A stretch of 64,000 nucleotides of DNA from an uncultured Roseibium sp. (GTDB lineage: Bacteria; Pseudomonadota; Alphaproteobacteria; Rhizobiales; Stappiaceae). Both the position numbers and the translations under genes were made by a program. The notes beneath the pieces are model-generated. The model worked only from the letters and a program-made list of their open reading frames with translations, made no database searches and had not been told where the DNA came from. This document shows positions 52,846 to 62,069 of this stretch, in pieces; the first letter of the stretch is position 1; the number at the start of each line of letters is the position of its first letter. The DNA lies in the NCBI RefSeq assembly GCF_963669205.1, contig NZ_OY769915.1, positions 656,001-720,000 on the forward strand, read 5' to 3'.

Positions 52846-54165
52846 TTACTGTATGCAGCCGGAGCGGCGAAGGACGCGGGTCGCCTGATCGGCGGCGCCG
52901 GTCATGAGCTCGCGGACGTCTCCGCCTGCCGCAGCTTCCGCGATGGCCGCGGACAGGAGGTCGCCGACCTCGGGCCATTCGGCGATTTGCGGCATGATGT
53001 CGGACTCCTTCAGCGAATCCCAGGCAGCCGCCTGGATGCCGTCATTGGCGGCATTCACGTCCGGATCCTGCAGCGAGGAAATGTGCGTGACCACGTTGTT
53101 GACGATGGGTTTGCCGGCAACTTCTCGCTCAACCGCGTTGGCCTTGTCCATATCCGGGTTGGAGAGCCACTTCATGAACTCCCAGGCCGCGTCCTTGTTC
53201 TTGGAATACTCGGAGATCGAGAACGGCATGGAGATGGCGTAGGTTTTCGTGGCGCCCTGATAGGCAGGCATGCCGGTGAACGCGACCTGGTCCTTGGTCA
53301 GCGTGCTGGAATCCGGATTGTGGAAGCCGGAATACGCCCACCACCAGACGGGGATCATCGCGGACTTGCCCTGCATGAACGACTGGCGCGCGTCCTGTTC
53401 GACAAAGGCCACCGAATTCGGGTTGGTGACTTCATGCACCGTGTGCAGGGCGATGTAGTCTTCCGTTGCCTTCAGGGCTTCCTCCGTGGTCCAGGCCGGT
53501 GTGCAATTGTCGTTGAAGACATCGCCGCCGGCGGCCCACAGGAAGTTGAGCCAGATGAACAGGTTCTGTCTGTTGCCGTCATTGTTGAAATAGAGCGCGA
53601 GCGGCGCGATGTCCGGATTGCTTTCCTTCAGTTCCTTGCCGATGCGAACAACGTCTTCCCATGTCTTGGGCGGCTCGGGAATGAGATCCGCGCGGTAGAA
53701 CATGAGCTGGGGATGGGCGCGCAGCGGAAAGCCGAGGGTCTTGCCGTCGAACTGGGCCGACCTTGCAAAGGCGGCCGGGTAGCGGTCCATAGAGATGCCG
53801 TCGCGGGCCATCAGGTCGTCGATTGGCATCAGCCAGTGCGCGTTGGGCGGTCCCCAGCTGTCGAGATAGTTGACCACGTCGAAGGTGCCGTTCGCGGCGA
53901 TGCCCTCGGCGTTGATCTTCTCCTGAAGGCTGCCGAAGGGAATGAAGGTCCACTCGGTTTCGATACCGGTCAGTTCGGTGAACTCGCCGTCGCGCAGCAT
54001 CAGCCCGTCGAATTGGGGCGTGACGACGCTCAATATGTTCAGCTTGGTACCGTCGAATGGTTTGCCGGCCGTCAGGCCGTGGGGCAGGTCTTCGGCAGTG
54101 GCCTGAGGCACACTCCATGCCAGTCCCGCGGCCGTCACTGCCGCAAGAAGTGTCCGTCTGTTCAT
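52846..54165 (-). CDS. Extracellular solute-binding protein (CUT1 sugar ABC importer)
   Basis: 439 aa. Signal peptide MNRRTLLAAVTAAGLAWSV, then a class I solute-binding fold with DVVNYLDSWGPPNAHWLMPIDDL and the ligand-cleft Trp-rich WWWAYSGF. It binds an unknown sugar for the permeases downstream. The ligand cannot be told from sequence and no catabolic gene flanks it. Confidence 0.9.
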   Translation of the reverse strand: MNRRTLLAAVTAAGLAWSVPQATAEDLPHGLTAGKPFDGTKLNILSVVTPQFDGLMLRDGEFTELTGIETEWTFIPFGSLQEKINAEGIAANGTFDVVNYLDSWGPPNAHWLMPIDDLMARDGISMDRYPAAFARSAQFDGKTLGFPLRAHPQLMFYRADLIPEPPKTWEDVVRIGKELKESNPDIAPLALYFNNDGNRQNLFIWLNFLWAAGGDVFNDNCTPAWTTEEALKATEDYIALHTVHEVTNPNSVAFVEQDARQSFMQGKSAMIPVWWWAYSGFHNPDSSTLTKDQVAFTGMPAYQGATKTYAISMPFSISEYSKNKDAAWEFMKWLSNPDMDKANAVEREVAGKPIVNNVVTHISSLQDPDVNAANDGIQAAAWDSLKESDIMPQIAEWPEVGDLLSAAIAEAAAGGDVRELMTGAADQATRVLRRSGCIQ

Positions 54166-54225
54166 TGTTCAGTTTCCTCCCAGGATCGTGCGTTTGACCG
54201 CAATTTCCGAAGGCAGGATACCACG

Positions 54226-54243
54226 TTTGCATACGAATGCAAA
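54226..54243 (-). promoter_or_regulatory. Palindromic operator upstream of sugar ABC operon
   Basis: TTTGCAT (54226-54232), ACGA, ATGCAAA (54237-54243): perfect 7-bp arms, 61 bp upstream of the binding-protein ATG. It fits a LacI- or GntR-type operator; no such regulator is adjacent. Confidence 0.5.
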
Positions 54244-54287
54244 AAAGATTTACTCTAGGTAATCCATGGTGCATTGCGTGGCGGCGC

Positions 54288-57200
54288 TCAATGAAAATCC
54301 CGGCTCGGGAACAGTTTCTTCGCCTGGTCGCGCGGGTGCATGGCGCGTGGCTTGGGAGCGGCCGACTTGAGGTGCACCGGCACTTCGTCGGTCTTGCCCG
54401 TCATCTGGCCGAGCACCTCGTCATTGGGGTGGCCGAGCAGGGCGAGCTTGTGCGAGCAGTCCTCGATGTGATCGGCGATCAGGTGGACGACGATGCCCTC
54501 CCGCTCCAGCCGTCCGGTCACTTTCAGAAGCCGCCCGCCGATGACGGCGGCGCGGAACTTCTCGTACATCTTCGGCCAGACGACCACGTTGGAAACCCCG
54601 GTCTCGTCCTCCAGCGTGATGAAGATGACACCCGAGGCCGTGCCGGGGCGCTGGCGGGTGATGACAAGCCCGGCGACGGAAACGCGTCGGGCCTCGTAAG
54701 GCGTAAGCCGCGCCAGCCGGTCATGGGGCGTCAGCTGCGGGATGTGCGGGCGCAGCAGCTCCATCGGGTGGGCGCGCAGGGTCAGGCGGGTGGAAAGATA
54801 GTCCTCCACCACCTCCTGGCCGAGATGCATGGCGGGCAGGAGCACATCCGGCTCGAAGATCGCCTCGCCGTCGATCGGGTCGTTGAACAGCGGCAGCGGC
54901 TTCGGGCTGCGGATGGTCTTCACCTGCCACAGCGCATCCCGGCGGCTGAGGCCCATGCCGGCAAAGGCGTCGGCCTCCGCGAGGCGCTCCAGCGTCGCCG
55001 GCGGCACGCCGGTCCTGAGCCAGAGCGTTTCGGTATCCGGATAGCCGTTGCCGCGCGCCGCCACGATCCAGTCGGCATCCTCCTCGCGCATGCCCTTGAT
55101 CTGGCGGAAGCCGAGCCTGAGCGCCAGCGCGCCGTCGCTGCGCCGCTCCAGCGTGTTGTCCCAAAGGCTCGTGTTGACACAGATCGGCCGCACCTCGACC
55201 TGGTGCTCGCGCGCATCGCGCACGATCTGCGCCGGGGCATAGAACCCCATCGGCTGCGAGTTCAGGAGCGCGCAGGCGAATTCGGCCGGGTAATGGCATT
55301 TGAGATAGGCCGAGACATAGGCGAGCATGGCAAAGGCGGCCGCATGGCTTTCGGGAAAGCCGTATTCGCCGAACCCCTCGATCTGGCCGAAGCAGCTTTC
55401 GGCGAACTCCCGGTCGTAACAGCGCCGGATCATGCCGGCGATGAATTTCTCGCGCAGCTGGCCGATCGTGCCCATGCGCCGGAAGGTCGCCATGGAGCGG
55501 CGCAGCTTGTCGGCTTCCGAGGGGGTGAACCCGGCGGCGACGACGGCGATCTGCATGGCCTGTTCCTGGAACAGCGGTACGCCGAGCGTCTTGCCGAGCA
55601 CCTCCTCCAGTTCCTTCGACGGGAACCGGACCGGTTCCTTGCCCTGGCGGCGGTTGATGTAGGGATGCACCATGCCGCCCTGGATCGGCCCGGGGCGGAC
55701 GATCGCCACCTCGATGACGAGATCGTAGAACTCGCGCGGGCGCATGCGCGGCAGAAAGTTCATCTGCGCCCGGCTTTCCACCTGGAAGACACCGATCGCG
55801 TCGGCCTTGCACAGCATGTCATAGGTGGCCGTGTCGGCCTGGGGCACGGTGCCCAGGGTAAACGCCCGGTCATGATGGCTGTCGATCAGGTCGAAACACT
55901 TGCGGATACAGGTCAGCATCCCGAGACTGAGCATGTCGACCTTGAGAATGCCGAGTGCGTCGATATCGTCCTTGTCCCATTCGATCACCGTGCGGTTTTC
56001 CATCGCCGCGTTCTCGATCGGGCAGAGCGCGTCGAGCCTGCCTTGCGTGATCACGAAGCCGCCGACATGCTGGCTGAGATGGCGAGGAAAGCCGATGATT
56101 TCCCGGATGAGCTCGATCGTCTGGGCAATGCGCCGGTTCTCCAGGTCCAGCCCGAGTTCCTTCATCCGCGCATCGTCCGGCCCGCTGTTGGAACTGCCCC
56201 AGATCTGGCCGGAGAGCGCCGCGGTCACATCCGCGTTCAGCCCCATCACCTTGCCGACCTCGCGGATGGCCGCACGGGTGCGGAAATGGATCACCGTGGC
56301 GCAGAGCCCGGCCCGGTGGCGGCCGTATTTCTCGTAGACATACTGAATCACCTCCTCGCGCCGCTCGTGTTCGAAATCGACGTCGATATCCGGCGGCTCG
56401 CCCCGGTGTTCGGAAATGAAGCGTTCCGAGACCATGGTGATGGTTTCCGGCCCGACATCGGTGATGCCGAGCGCGTAGCAGATGATCGAATTGGCCGCCG
56501 AGCCGCGCCCCTGGCACAGGATATGCCGGCTGCGGGCGAAGCGGATGATGTCATGTACCGTCAGGAAATAGGCGGCGAATTTGAGTTTGCGGATCAGCCG
56601 CAATTCCTTGTGCGCCAGATTTTGCGCATGCTCCGGCACACCGGCGGGATAGCGCATCTCCAGGCCTTCGAAGGTCAGCCGCTCCAGCCGGTCCTGCGGA
56701 TCTTGCCCGTCGGTGATCTCGTCCGGATATTCATAGGAGAGTTCCGACAGGTCGAAGCTGCAGCGGGTGGCGATTTCGACCGTGCGCCGGAGGGCCGCCG
56801 GGTGGTGACGGTAGAGGCGGGTCATGTCGGCGGCCGACTTCAGCCGCCGCTCGCCATTGGGCAGCGCCCGTGTGCCGATCTCGTCGATGGTGCAGCCTTC
56901 GCGCAGGCAGGTCAGCACATCGGCAAGCCGCCGCCGTCCGGCGTGATGCATCATGACATCGCCGACCGCGACCATGGGGGTTGCGAGGGAATGGGCCACT
57001 TTCGCGCAGGTACGGAACCAGGCCTGATCGGTGCCGTCATACCGGGGCGCTGCCCCCAGGAATACGTGGCCCGGAACTTCCTGGCGCAGCGTGCGGATAT
57101 GATCCCTGGCCGTCTTGGAAAACGCATCCTGCGTATGGCCGCCCTGGGGCAGGGCAATGAAGATGAGGCCCTCTGAGAACTTGACCACATCCTCGAAGTC

Positions 57201-57677
57201 CAGGTGGCAATCGCCCTTTTCCGCCCGCCGCTTGCCGAGGGTCAGGAGCTGGCTGAGCCGCTCATAGGCGGCCCGGCCGGTCGGCAGGGCGACGAAATCG
57301 ACCGGGCTGTCGGTGAGCACCAGCCGGGCGCCGACGATCAGCCGCGGCAGCTTCAGCACCTCCGGCACGGGCAGGGGCGGGATCTCGTTCGTCTGCTGCC
57401 GGGAGGAGGCGTCGATCTGCGAATGGGAGCGTACGGGCACGCCGCCTTCGCTTGCCGCGCGCCTGATTTCCTTGAGCGCCGAATAGGCCCGGACAACACC
57501 GGCCAGGGAATTCCAGTCGGTGATCGCAATCGCCTCAAGACCGAGTTCCGCCGCCCGCGTGACAAGTTCTTCCGGGTGGGAGGCGCCGCGCAGGAAGGTG
57601 AAATTGGACGTAACCGTCAGCTCCGCATGACGGGGAACATCCCAGTGCAGGCTCTCCGGCGAGACGTGAGAGGTCAT
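54288..57677 (-). CDS. dnaE2: Error-prone DNA polymerase DnaE2 (ImuC)
   Basis: 1129 aa, the usual length of DnaE2. An N-terminal PHP domain (SNFTFLRGASHPEELV and TDWNSLAGV) precedes the C-family polymerase core with PDIDVDFEHERREEVIQYV (catalytic Asp residues), GRGSAANS and QGRLDALCPIENA. A C-terminal OB domain has ASGVIFITLEDETGVSN. With ImuA and ImuB it carries out damage-induced mutagenic translesion synthesis. It starts 394 bp after the imuB stop, a gap filled by REP-like hairpins. Confidence 0.97.
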   Translation of the reverse strand: MTSHVSPESLHWDVPRHAELTVTSNFTFLRGASHPEELVTRAAELGLEAIAITDWNSLAGVVRAYSALKEIRRAASEGGVPVRSHSQIDASSRQQTNEIPPLPVPEVLKLPRLIVGARLVLTDSPVDFVALPTGRAAYERLSQLLTLGKRRAEKGDCHLDFEDVVKFSEGLIFIALPQGGHTQDAFSKTARDHIRTLRQEVPGHVFLGAAPRYDGTDQAWFRTCAKVAHSLATPMVAVGDVMMHHAGRRRLADVLTCLREGCTIDEIGTRALPNGERRLKSAADMTRLYRHHPAALRRTVEIATRCSFDLSELSYEYPDEITDGQDPQDRLERLTFEGLEMRYPAGVPEHAQNLAHKELRLIRKLKFAAYFLTVHDIIRFARSRHILCQGRGSAANSIICYALGITDVGPETITMVSERFISEHRGEPPDIDVDFEHERREEVIQYVYEKYGRHRAGLCATVIHFRTRAAIREVGKVMGLNADVTAALSGQIWGSSNSGPDDARMKELGLDLENRRIAQTIELIREIIGFPRHLSQHVGGFVITQGRLDALCPIENAAMENRTVIEWDKDDIDALGILKVDMLSLGMLTCIRKCFDLIDSHHDRAFTLGTVPQADTATYDMLCKADAIGVFQVESRAQMNFLPRMRPREFYDLVIEVAIVRPGPIQGGMVHPYINRRQGKEPVRFPSKELEEVLGKTLGVPLFQEQAMQIAVVAAGFTPSEADKLRRSMATFRRMGTIGQLREKFIAGMIRRCYDREFAESCFGQIEGFGEYGFPESHAAAFAMLAYVSAYLKCHYPAEFACALLNSQPMGFYAPAQIVRDAREHQVEVRPICVNTSLWDNTLERRSDGALALRLGFRQIKGMREEDADWIVAARGNGYPDTETLWLRTGVPPATLERLAEADAFAGMGLSRRDALWQVKTIRSPKPLPLFNDPIDGEAIFEPDVLLPAMHLGQEVVEDYLSTRLTLRAHPMELLRPHIPQLTPHDRLARLTPYEARRVSVAGLVITRQRPGTASGVIFITLEDETGVSNVVVWPKMYEKFRAAVIGGRLLKVTGRLEREGIVVHLIADHIEDCSHKLALLGHPNDEVLGQMTGKTDEVPVHLKSAAPKPRAMHPRDQAKKLFPSRDFH

Positions 57678-58071
57678 CTGCGCACCTCCTGCCTCTTCCT
57701 CCTGCTGTCACCCCGGACAAGCGTCAGCGCAGATCCGGGGCCTACTCGCCTTTCAGCTTGCCGCATTGGGTGATTGTGTCCGCTTCTCAGCGTTCCTTCG
57801 CAGAGCTCTGAAAACGAGTGGGTCCCGGCTCTCGCTGCGCTCGGCCGGGATGACAGTGGGGGACGAGGCGAAGCAGCAGCATGAACTGGCAGTTCCGTGC
57901 CTCCCCGGTCCCGGCGCGCGCTCCGCTTTGCCGGGATGACTTTCATGGAACGGGAGTACACCCGATGCGCCGCCCCGGCCTTGAGCCGGGGCCATCTCCA
58001 GGGTCTCTCGCACAGAGGTCCCGGCTCAGAGCCAGGACGGCGGGAAGAAAAGGAGAGGGCAGAAAGAAACA
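57678..58071. repeat. Cluster of REP-like palindromes between imuB and dnaE2
   Basis: Five GC-rich imperfect palindromes in 330 bp share the CCCGG...CCGGG core. They lie at about 57713-57742, 57827-57856, 57908-57938, 57971-57990 and 58016-58036, and several are flanked by GGGATGAC. This is a BIME-like mosaic of intergenic repeats. No gene is supported here. Confidence 0.65.
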
Positions 58072-59538
58072 TCAGCCGAACTCCCCCTGCACATACCAGC
58101 CGGGGTTCTGCGGCGTGTGGAACAGCCACAGGCGCTGGCCCTGTCCCGTGGCGACGCGCCAGTAGTCGCGCAGGCCGCGTGTCCAGTCGTCGTCGCCTTC
58201 CCACCAGGCGGGCGTGATCCGTTCCGGGCCTTCGGCCTGAAGCGTCGTCAGGGCGCGTCCGCGCCAGCGGAAGCGCGGCGGCGGGGTGCTGCCGGCCCCG
58301 GTGATCGGTTCGGGAGGGAAGAGACGCAGCGGGCGCGGGCGCCGGTAGGGCCATGAGCGGACCGGCGTGCTGTAGGCCGCAGGCACCAGCTTGAAGCTGC
58401 GCTCCGGGATATGGCTGTCGACTGGGGTGAAGCGCTGGATATTTTCCAGCCCGATGCGGTTGCCGAGCTGGGTGATCAGATCGGCGAGGCTGTCCTTCTC
58501 CAGGGTCTGCGACGGGGTCAGCTGACGGGGCCCGAGATCTTCCACTTGGGTGGCTTCCAGGCGGATCATGTCGATGCCGAAGCCGGCATCGACCGCGCTG
58601 ACCCCGCGTTCGAAAAGGGCCAGCATCCGGTCGCCGTCGCGCATCGGCCGGGCCAGGCGCAGTTCGACCGACTGGTTTTCCTGGTCCACCCTGCGGAAAG
58701 TCAGTTTCAGGCTGCGGGCGCCTTTCTGTGCCGTGTCCAGCTGCTCGCACAAATGGCCGATCAGCCGTTCCGCCCCGGCCATGACATCGTCCACAAGGCC
58801 GATCGGCTCGGGCAGGGTTATGCGCACGGCGAAGCTGATATCCTCCTTCAAGGGAGAAATCTGTTCGGGGAGATTGCCGAGCGCCTGGTCGAGGCGGCGC
58901 AGCACCTCCGGATCGTAGCGCCGCGCCACGCTTGCCCGCGGCAGGTTGTAAAGATCGGAGACGGTGGCAATGCCGAGCCGCTCCAGGCTGGTGCAGGTCT
59001 GGTCGGCAAGACGCAGGGCCGTCAGGGGCAGCGGGCCGATACGGGCAAGCGTTTCGCCCGGTCCGGCGATGCCTTCTGCAAAGCGGGCCAGCGCCCAGGC
59101 CGTGCCCGGCGTGGAGGCAAGGCCAAGCCGTGCGGTGAGACCGGCCCGGGCAAGACGGGCGCGGATATCGTCAAGCAGCGGTGCTTCACCCCCCATCAGA
59201 TGCGCCGAACCGGTAATGTCCAGGAACAGGCCGTTCAGCCCGTCGAGCCCGACCCAGGGACAGTAGCGGGTCGCCCACCGGGCCAGCAGGCGCAGAAAAC
59301 GCTGGTCGGCCTTCGGGTCGGCGGGCCGGGTCAGCAGCCCGGGGCAGAAACTTCTGGCATGGACAAGCGTGATGCCCCTGTTGAGACCGGCGCTTTCCGC
59401 ACGCGGGCAGAGGTCGTAGACGCGTTCGGAATTGCGGTCGTAAAGGGTCAGGGCAAAGGGCGCGTCAACGGGATTGGCGCGGAGCGAACGCTCAGCCGCC
59501 AGCCTCGGAAACCACAATGACACGATGCGCCGCTGCAT
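58072..59538 (-). CDS. imuB: Y-family polymerase-like protein ImuB
   Basis: 488 aa. It has the Y-family (DinB/UmuC-like) palm and little finger (MQRRIVSLWFPRLAAER, TLVHARSFCPGLL, GLFLDITGSAHLMGGE) but the region normally holding the catalytic acidic residues is altered, as in other ImuB proteins that serve as a scaffold for DnaE2. Its start overlaps the end of imuA by 47 bp. Confidence 0.93.
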   Translation of the reverse strand: MQRRIVSLWFPRLAAERSLRANPVDAPFALTLYDRNSERVYDLCPRAESAGLNRGITLVHARSFCPGLLTRPADPKADQRFLRLLARWATRYCPWVGLDGLNGLFLDITGSAHLMGGEAPLLDDIRARLARAGLTARLGLASTPGTAWALARFAEGIAGPGETLARIGPLPLTALRLADQTCTSLERLGIATVSDLYNLPRASVARRYDPEVLRRLDQALGNLPEQISPLKEDISFAVRITLPEPIGLVDDVMAGAERLIGHLCEQLDTAQKGARSLKLTFRRVDQENQSVELRLARPMRDGDRMLALFERGVSAVDAGFGIDMIRLEATQVEDLGPRQLTPSQTLEKDSLADLITQLGNRIGLENIQRFTPVDSHIPERSFKLVPAAYSTPVRSWPYRRPRPLRLFPPEPITGAGSTPPPRFRWRGRALTTLQAEGPERITPAWWEGDDDWTRGLRDYWRVATGQGQRLWLFHTPQNPGWYVQGEFG

Positions 59539-60094
59539 CCCAACGCACTACCCACTCTGACAATGTTCCTGTTTTGTTCTTTATAATCGACCACAACCAG
59601 GGAGTCGAGTCGTGGTCATTTTGCCAAGGGCCGGTTGATGGGGGCATGCCCCGGCCGTGCGCGCCGGATGCGGTCAGGCCGCTGCAGCGCCATCTTGTCT
59701 CCGCCGCGTTGCTGCCACCGCCTTCCGGCACCAGAAGAAGCGCCGTCGTTCCGCCGGTTTCGGCAGCCAGCTGCAGCCTGCGGCCCTCCGTCAGCCCGAT
59801 CGGGTCGGTGATCTCGGCGACCACAAGCCCTACCGCACCGGACCGGAGCGCGGTTTCCGCACTGGCAAGGACGTTAAGCGGCGTGTCCGCGCGGGTGATC
59901 AGAAGCTTGCCCGGATCGCAATAGGGGGCCAGCCCCTCCGGATTGACCACGGGCCGCCAGCGTTCCGACACCCAGACCACCGAACCGCTTGCCTGGCCGG
60001 CCGTGATCGCCGCAAAGACCAGTCCGCCTTCGCCGCACACTTCATGGGCGCGGGCGCGTTTTAGCGGAAAGGCGGAAGAAAACGGCAGGGACAT
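59492..60094 (-). CDS. imuA: ImuA-like (RecA-superfamily) mutagenesis protein
   Basis: 200 aa. The position ahead of imuB-dnaE2 and the AAETGGTTALLLVPEGG, AAETRWRC and HRVIVVSEAGG segments identify ImuA. No Walker A is visible. The start at ATG 60094 is preferred because the ATG at 60136 falls inside a LexA-like box; no clear ribosome binding site precedes either. Confidence 0.85.
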   Translation of the reverse strand: MSLPFSSAFPLKRARAHEVCGEGGLVFAAITAGQASGSVVWVSERWRPVVNPEGLAPYCDPGKLLITRADTPLNVLASAETALRSGAVGLVVAEITDPIGLTEGRRLQLAAETGGTTALLLVPEGGGSNAAETRWRCSGLTASGAHGRGMPPSTGPWQNDHDSTPWLWSIIKNKTGTLSEWVVRWDAAAHRVIVVSEAGG

Positions 60095-60130
60095 GATCTG
60101 GCGGCAATGCTCGGGTTGACAGTCCCTGCT

Positions 60131-60145
60131 GAACATAAGGCCAAC
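60131..60145 (-). promoter_or_regulatory. LexA-like SOS box upstream of imuA
   Basis: GAACATAAGGCCAAC, one base off GAAC-N7-GAAC; on the imuA strand GTTG-N7-GTTC against the alphaproteobacterial GTTC-N7-GTTC. It sits 37 bp before the chosen start. Confidence 0.55.
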
Positions 60146-60482
60146 CGTGGTCCCGTCAAAGCCGGATTTTGTACATTGCGAATCGTGCCGTGGCGCAGCA
60201 GAGGCGTCTCACCGGAAAATCCGTCGTTTCATCGAAAAAATGCACTGTCATTGTTTCTTCGGACGCGTGGCGCCGAAGCTTCCTGTAAGCCGACTAACCT
60301 TTCAATCGGGCCGATGGCGGGCAGCGGCAAAAGAGTGTTGCAAAGGGCGCATGCCAAGGCGGCCGCCTGGTCAGTTTTCCCCCGACCGCAGTCGCAAAAT
60401 ACTTCGTTCGCCGGGCCGCCGGCAGGTAGATTCCAAGTTGAATCCGTTCTCGATTGCGGACGCGGTTAAGGCGTGTTTAAAT

Positions 60483-60511
60483 GTTCATATGAGCGTCATA
60501 CAACGTTCATA
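60483..60511 (+). promoter_or_regulatory. PHO box upstream of ugpB
   Basis: Three 7-bp half-sites GTTCATA (60483-60489), CGTCATA (60494-60500) and GTTCATA (60505-60511), each separated by 4 bp, the 11-bp period of PhoB binding to TGTCATA-type repeats. Located 118 bp upstream of the ugpB start, matching the known phosphate control of ugp operons. Confidence 0.75.
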
Positions 60512-60628
60512 TGAAAACAATACGAAACGCAGGCGTTATCGTTTCAGGTGCCGGCAAAGCCATTGCGGTACCGAGAGAACCAACTGCTGACCGGGGCACA
60601 TCGCCCTCCAATGTGGGAGCAAATAAAC

Positions 60629-61939
60629 ATGGCTTATCGTAAGACCGTCGCCAGCTTCGTTGCTGCGGCTGCCCTTCTGGGAACTTCCTCCGCTTCTTAT
60701 GCAGCGACCGACATTGCCTGGTGGCACGCAATGGGCGGCCGTCTGGGTGAAGTCGTTGTCGACATCGCCAACGGCTACAACGCTGCTCAGGACGCCTGCA
60801 AGATCACTCCGGTCTACAAGGGCACCTACGAAGAGACGCTGACCTCCGGCATCGCCGCTTTCCGTGCGGGCGAACAGCCGAACATCCTGCAGGTGTTCGA
60901 TGCGGGCGCAGCGACCATCATCGGTGCCAAGGGTGCGGTTATCCCGGCTCAGGACATCCTTGAAAACGCCGGCGCCGGCTTCGATATCGAAGACTACATC
61001 GACGGCGTTCGCTATTTCTATGCCGACAGCGACGGCAAGATGATCGGCATGCCGTTCAACTCCTCCACCCCGATCCTCTACTACAACGTGGAAGCTCTGG
61101 AAAAAGCCGGTGTGGAAGCTCCGAAGACCTGGGAAGAGTTCGAAGCGATCGCTCCGAAGCTGAAGGAAGCCGGCTATGTGCCGCTTGCCCAGTCCCACCT
61201 GCCGTGGATCTTCACCGAGAACTTCAAGTCCCGTCATAATCTGCAGTTCGCGACCAACAACAACGGTTACGACGGTTCCAAGAACACCAAGCTGGTTTTC
61301 GGTGAGCCTATCAAGAACCACTTCACCAAGGTCAAGGGCTGGCTGGACGACGGCATGTTCGGCTACTACGGCACCGGCTGGGGTGACAACCAGACCCCGT
61401 TCAACGAAGGCAAGGTTGCCATGTGGCTCGGTTCCTCGGGATCCTTCGGCGGCATCCAGAAAACCGTCGAATTCCCTTTCTCCGCAACCTATCTGCCCTA
61501 CTGGGATGCAGTTGAAGGCGCCGGCACCGGCACGTTCATCGGCGGCGCAGCCCTCTTCGCGATGGCCGGCAAGCCAGATGAAGAGAACAAGTGCGTCGCG
61601 TCCTTCTACGAGTACCTGACTTCCCCGGAAGTCCAGTACATGTGGCACAAGGAAACCGGCTATGTGCCGATCACGACCGCTGCTTACGACATGGCCAAGA
61701 AGGACGGCTACTACGAAAGCACTCCGGCCGCTGAAATCGGCATCAAGCAGCTGACCCTGCCGGGCGGCGACTGGACCAAGGGCTACCGCATGGGCTTCTA
61801 CGTTCAGATCCGCGACGTCATGAACCGCGAATACGGCAAGATCCTGTCTGGTGAAACCACTGTCGAAGACGCATTTGCTACCATCGAAGGCGAAGGCAAC
61901 AAGCTTCTTGAGCGTTTCTCCAAGACCACCGGCAACTAA
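60629..61939 (+). CDS. ugpB: sn-Glycerol-3-phosphate binding protein UgpB
   Basis: 436 aa. Signal peptide (residues about 1-26, ending ASYAA), then ATDIAWWHAMGGRLGEVV and ILQVFDAGAATIIGAKGAVIP, characteristic of UgpB. It captures glycerol-3-phosphate or glycerophosphodiesters in the periplasm. GGGAG lies 9 nt before ATG 60629; the upstream in-frame codon at 60548 is unlikely. Probably PhoB-controlled. Confidence 0.95.
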   Translation: MAYRKTVASFVAAAALLGTSSASYAATDIAWWHAMGGRLGEVVVDIANGYNAAQDACKITPVYKGTYEETLTSGIAAFRAGEQPNILQVFDAGAATIIGAKGAVIPAQDILENAGAGFDIEDYIDGVRYFYADSDGKMIGMPFNSSTPILYYNVEALEKAGVEAPKTWEEFEAIAPKLKEAGYVPLAQSHLPWIFTENFKSRHNLQFATNNNGYDGSKNTKLVFGEPIKNHFTKVKGWLDDGMFGYYGTGWGDNQTPFNEGKVAMWLGSSGSFGGIQKTVEFPFSATYLPYWDAVEGAGTGTFIGGAALFAMAGKPDEENKCVASFYEYLTSPEVQYMWHKETGYVPITTAAYDMAKKDGYYESTPAAEIGIKQLTLPGGDWTKGYRMGFYVQIRDVMNREYGKILSGETTVEDAFATIEGEGNKLLERFSKTTGN

Positions 61940-61961
61940 GCCGGACCGGACCACTTGTCCT

Positions 61962-61984
61962 GGGGGCGCATCACCTGCGCCCCC
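61962..61984 (+). promoter_or_regulatory. Stem-loop between ugpB and ugpA
   Basis: GGGGGCGCA (61962-61970) pairs perfectly with TGCGCCCCC (61976-61984) around TCACC, followed by ATTT. It could attenuate transcription into ugpAEC or protect ugpB mRNA. Confidence 0.6.
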
Positions 61985-62069
61985 ATTTCCATGCTCATGA
62001 AGCGGGCCGGCCACGCGGTCGCCCGCTTTCCCGTTCCCGGCGGTCGAGCAACAATCAGGTCGCGGCCAT

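Larger units (their letters stand above)
60095..60628. other. Divergent control region between imuA and ugpB
   Basis: 534 bp without a supported gene. It holds the LexA-like box (60131-60145) on the left and the PHO box (60483-60511) on the right; the middle shows nothing clear. Confidence 0.5.

Noticed and set aside
54237..57176. 979-aa plus-strand frame opposite dnaE2
   Set aside because: Antisense shadow of a clearly conserved polymerase gene in GC-rich DNA; composition is His/Arg/Asp-rich with no domain.
57753..58013. 86-aa minus-strand frame in the imuB-dnaE2 gap
   Set aside because: Made of translated REP-like palindromes (VIPAERSESRDP type), a common artefact.
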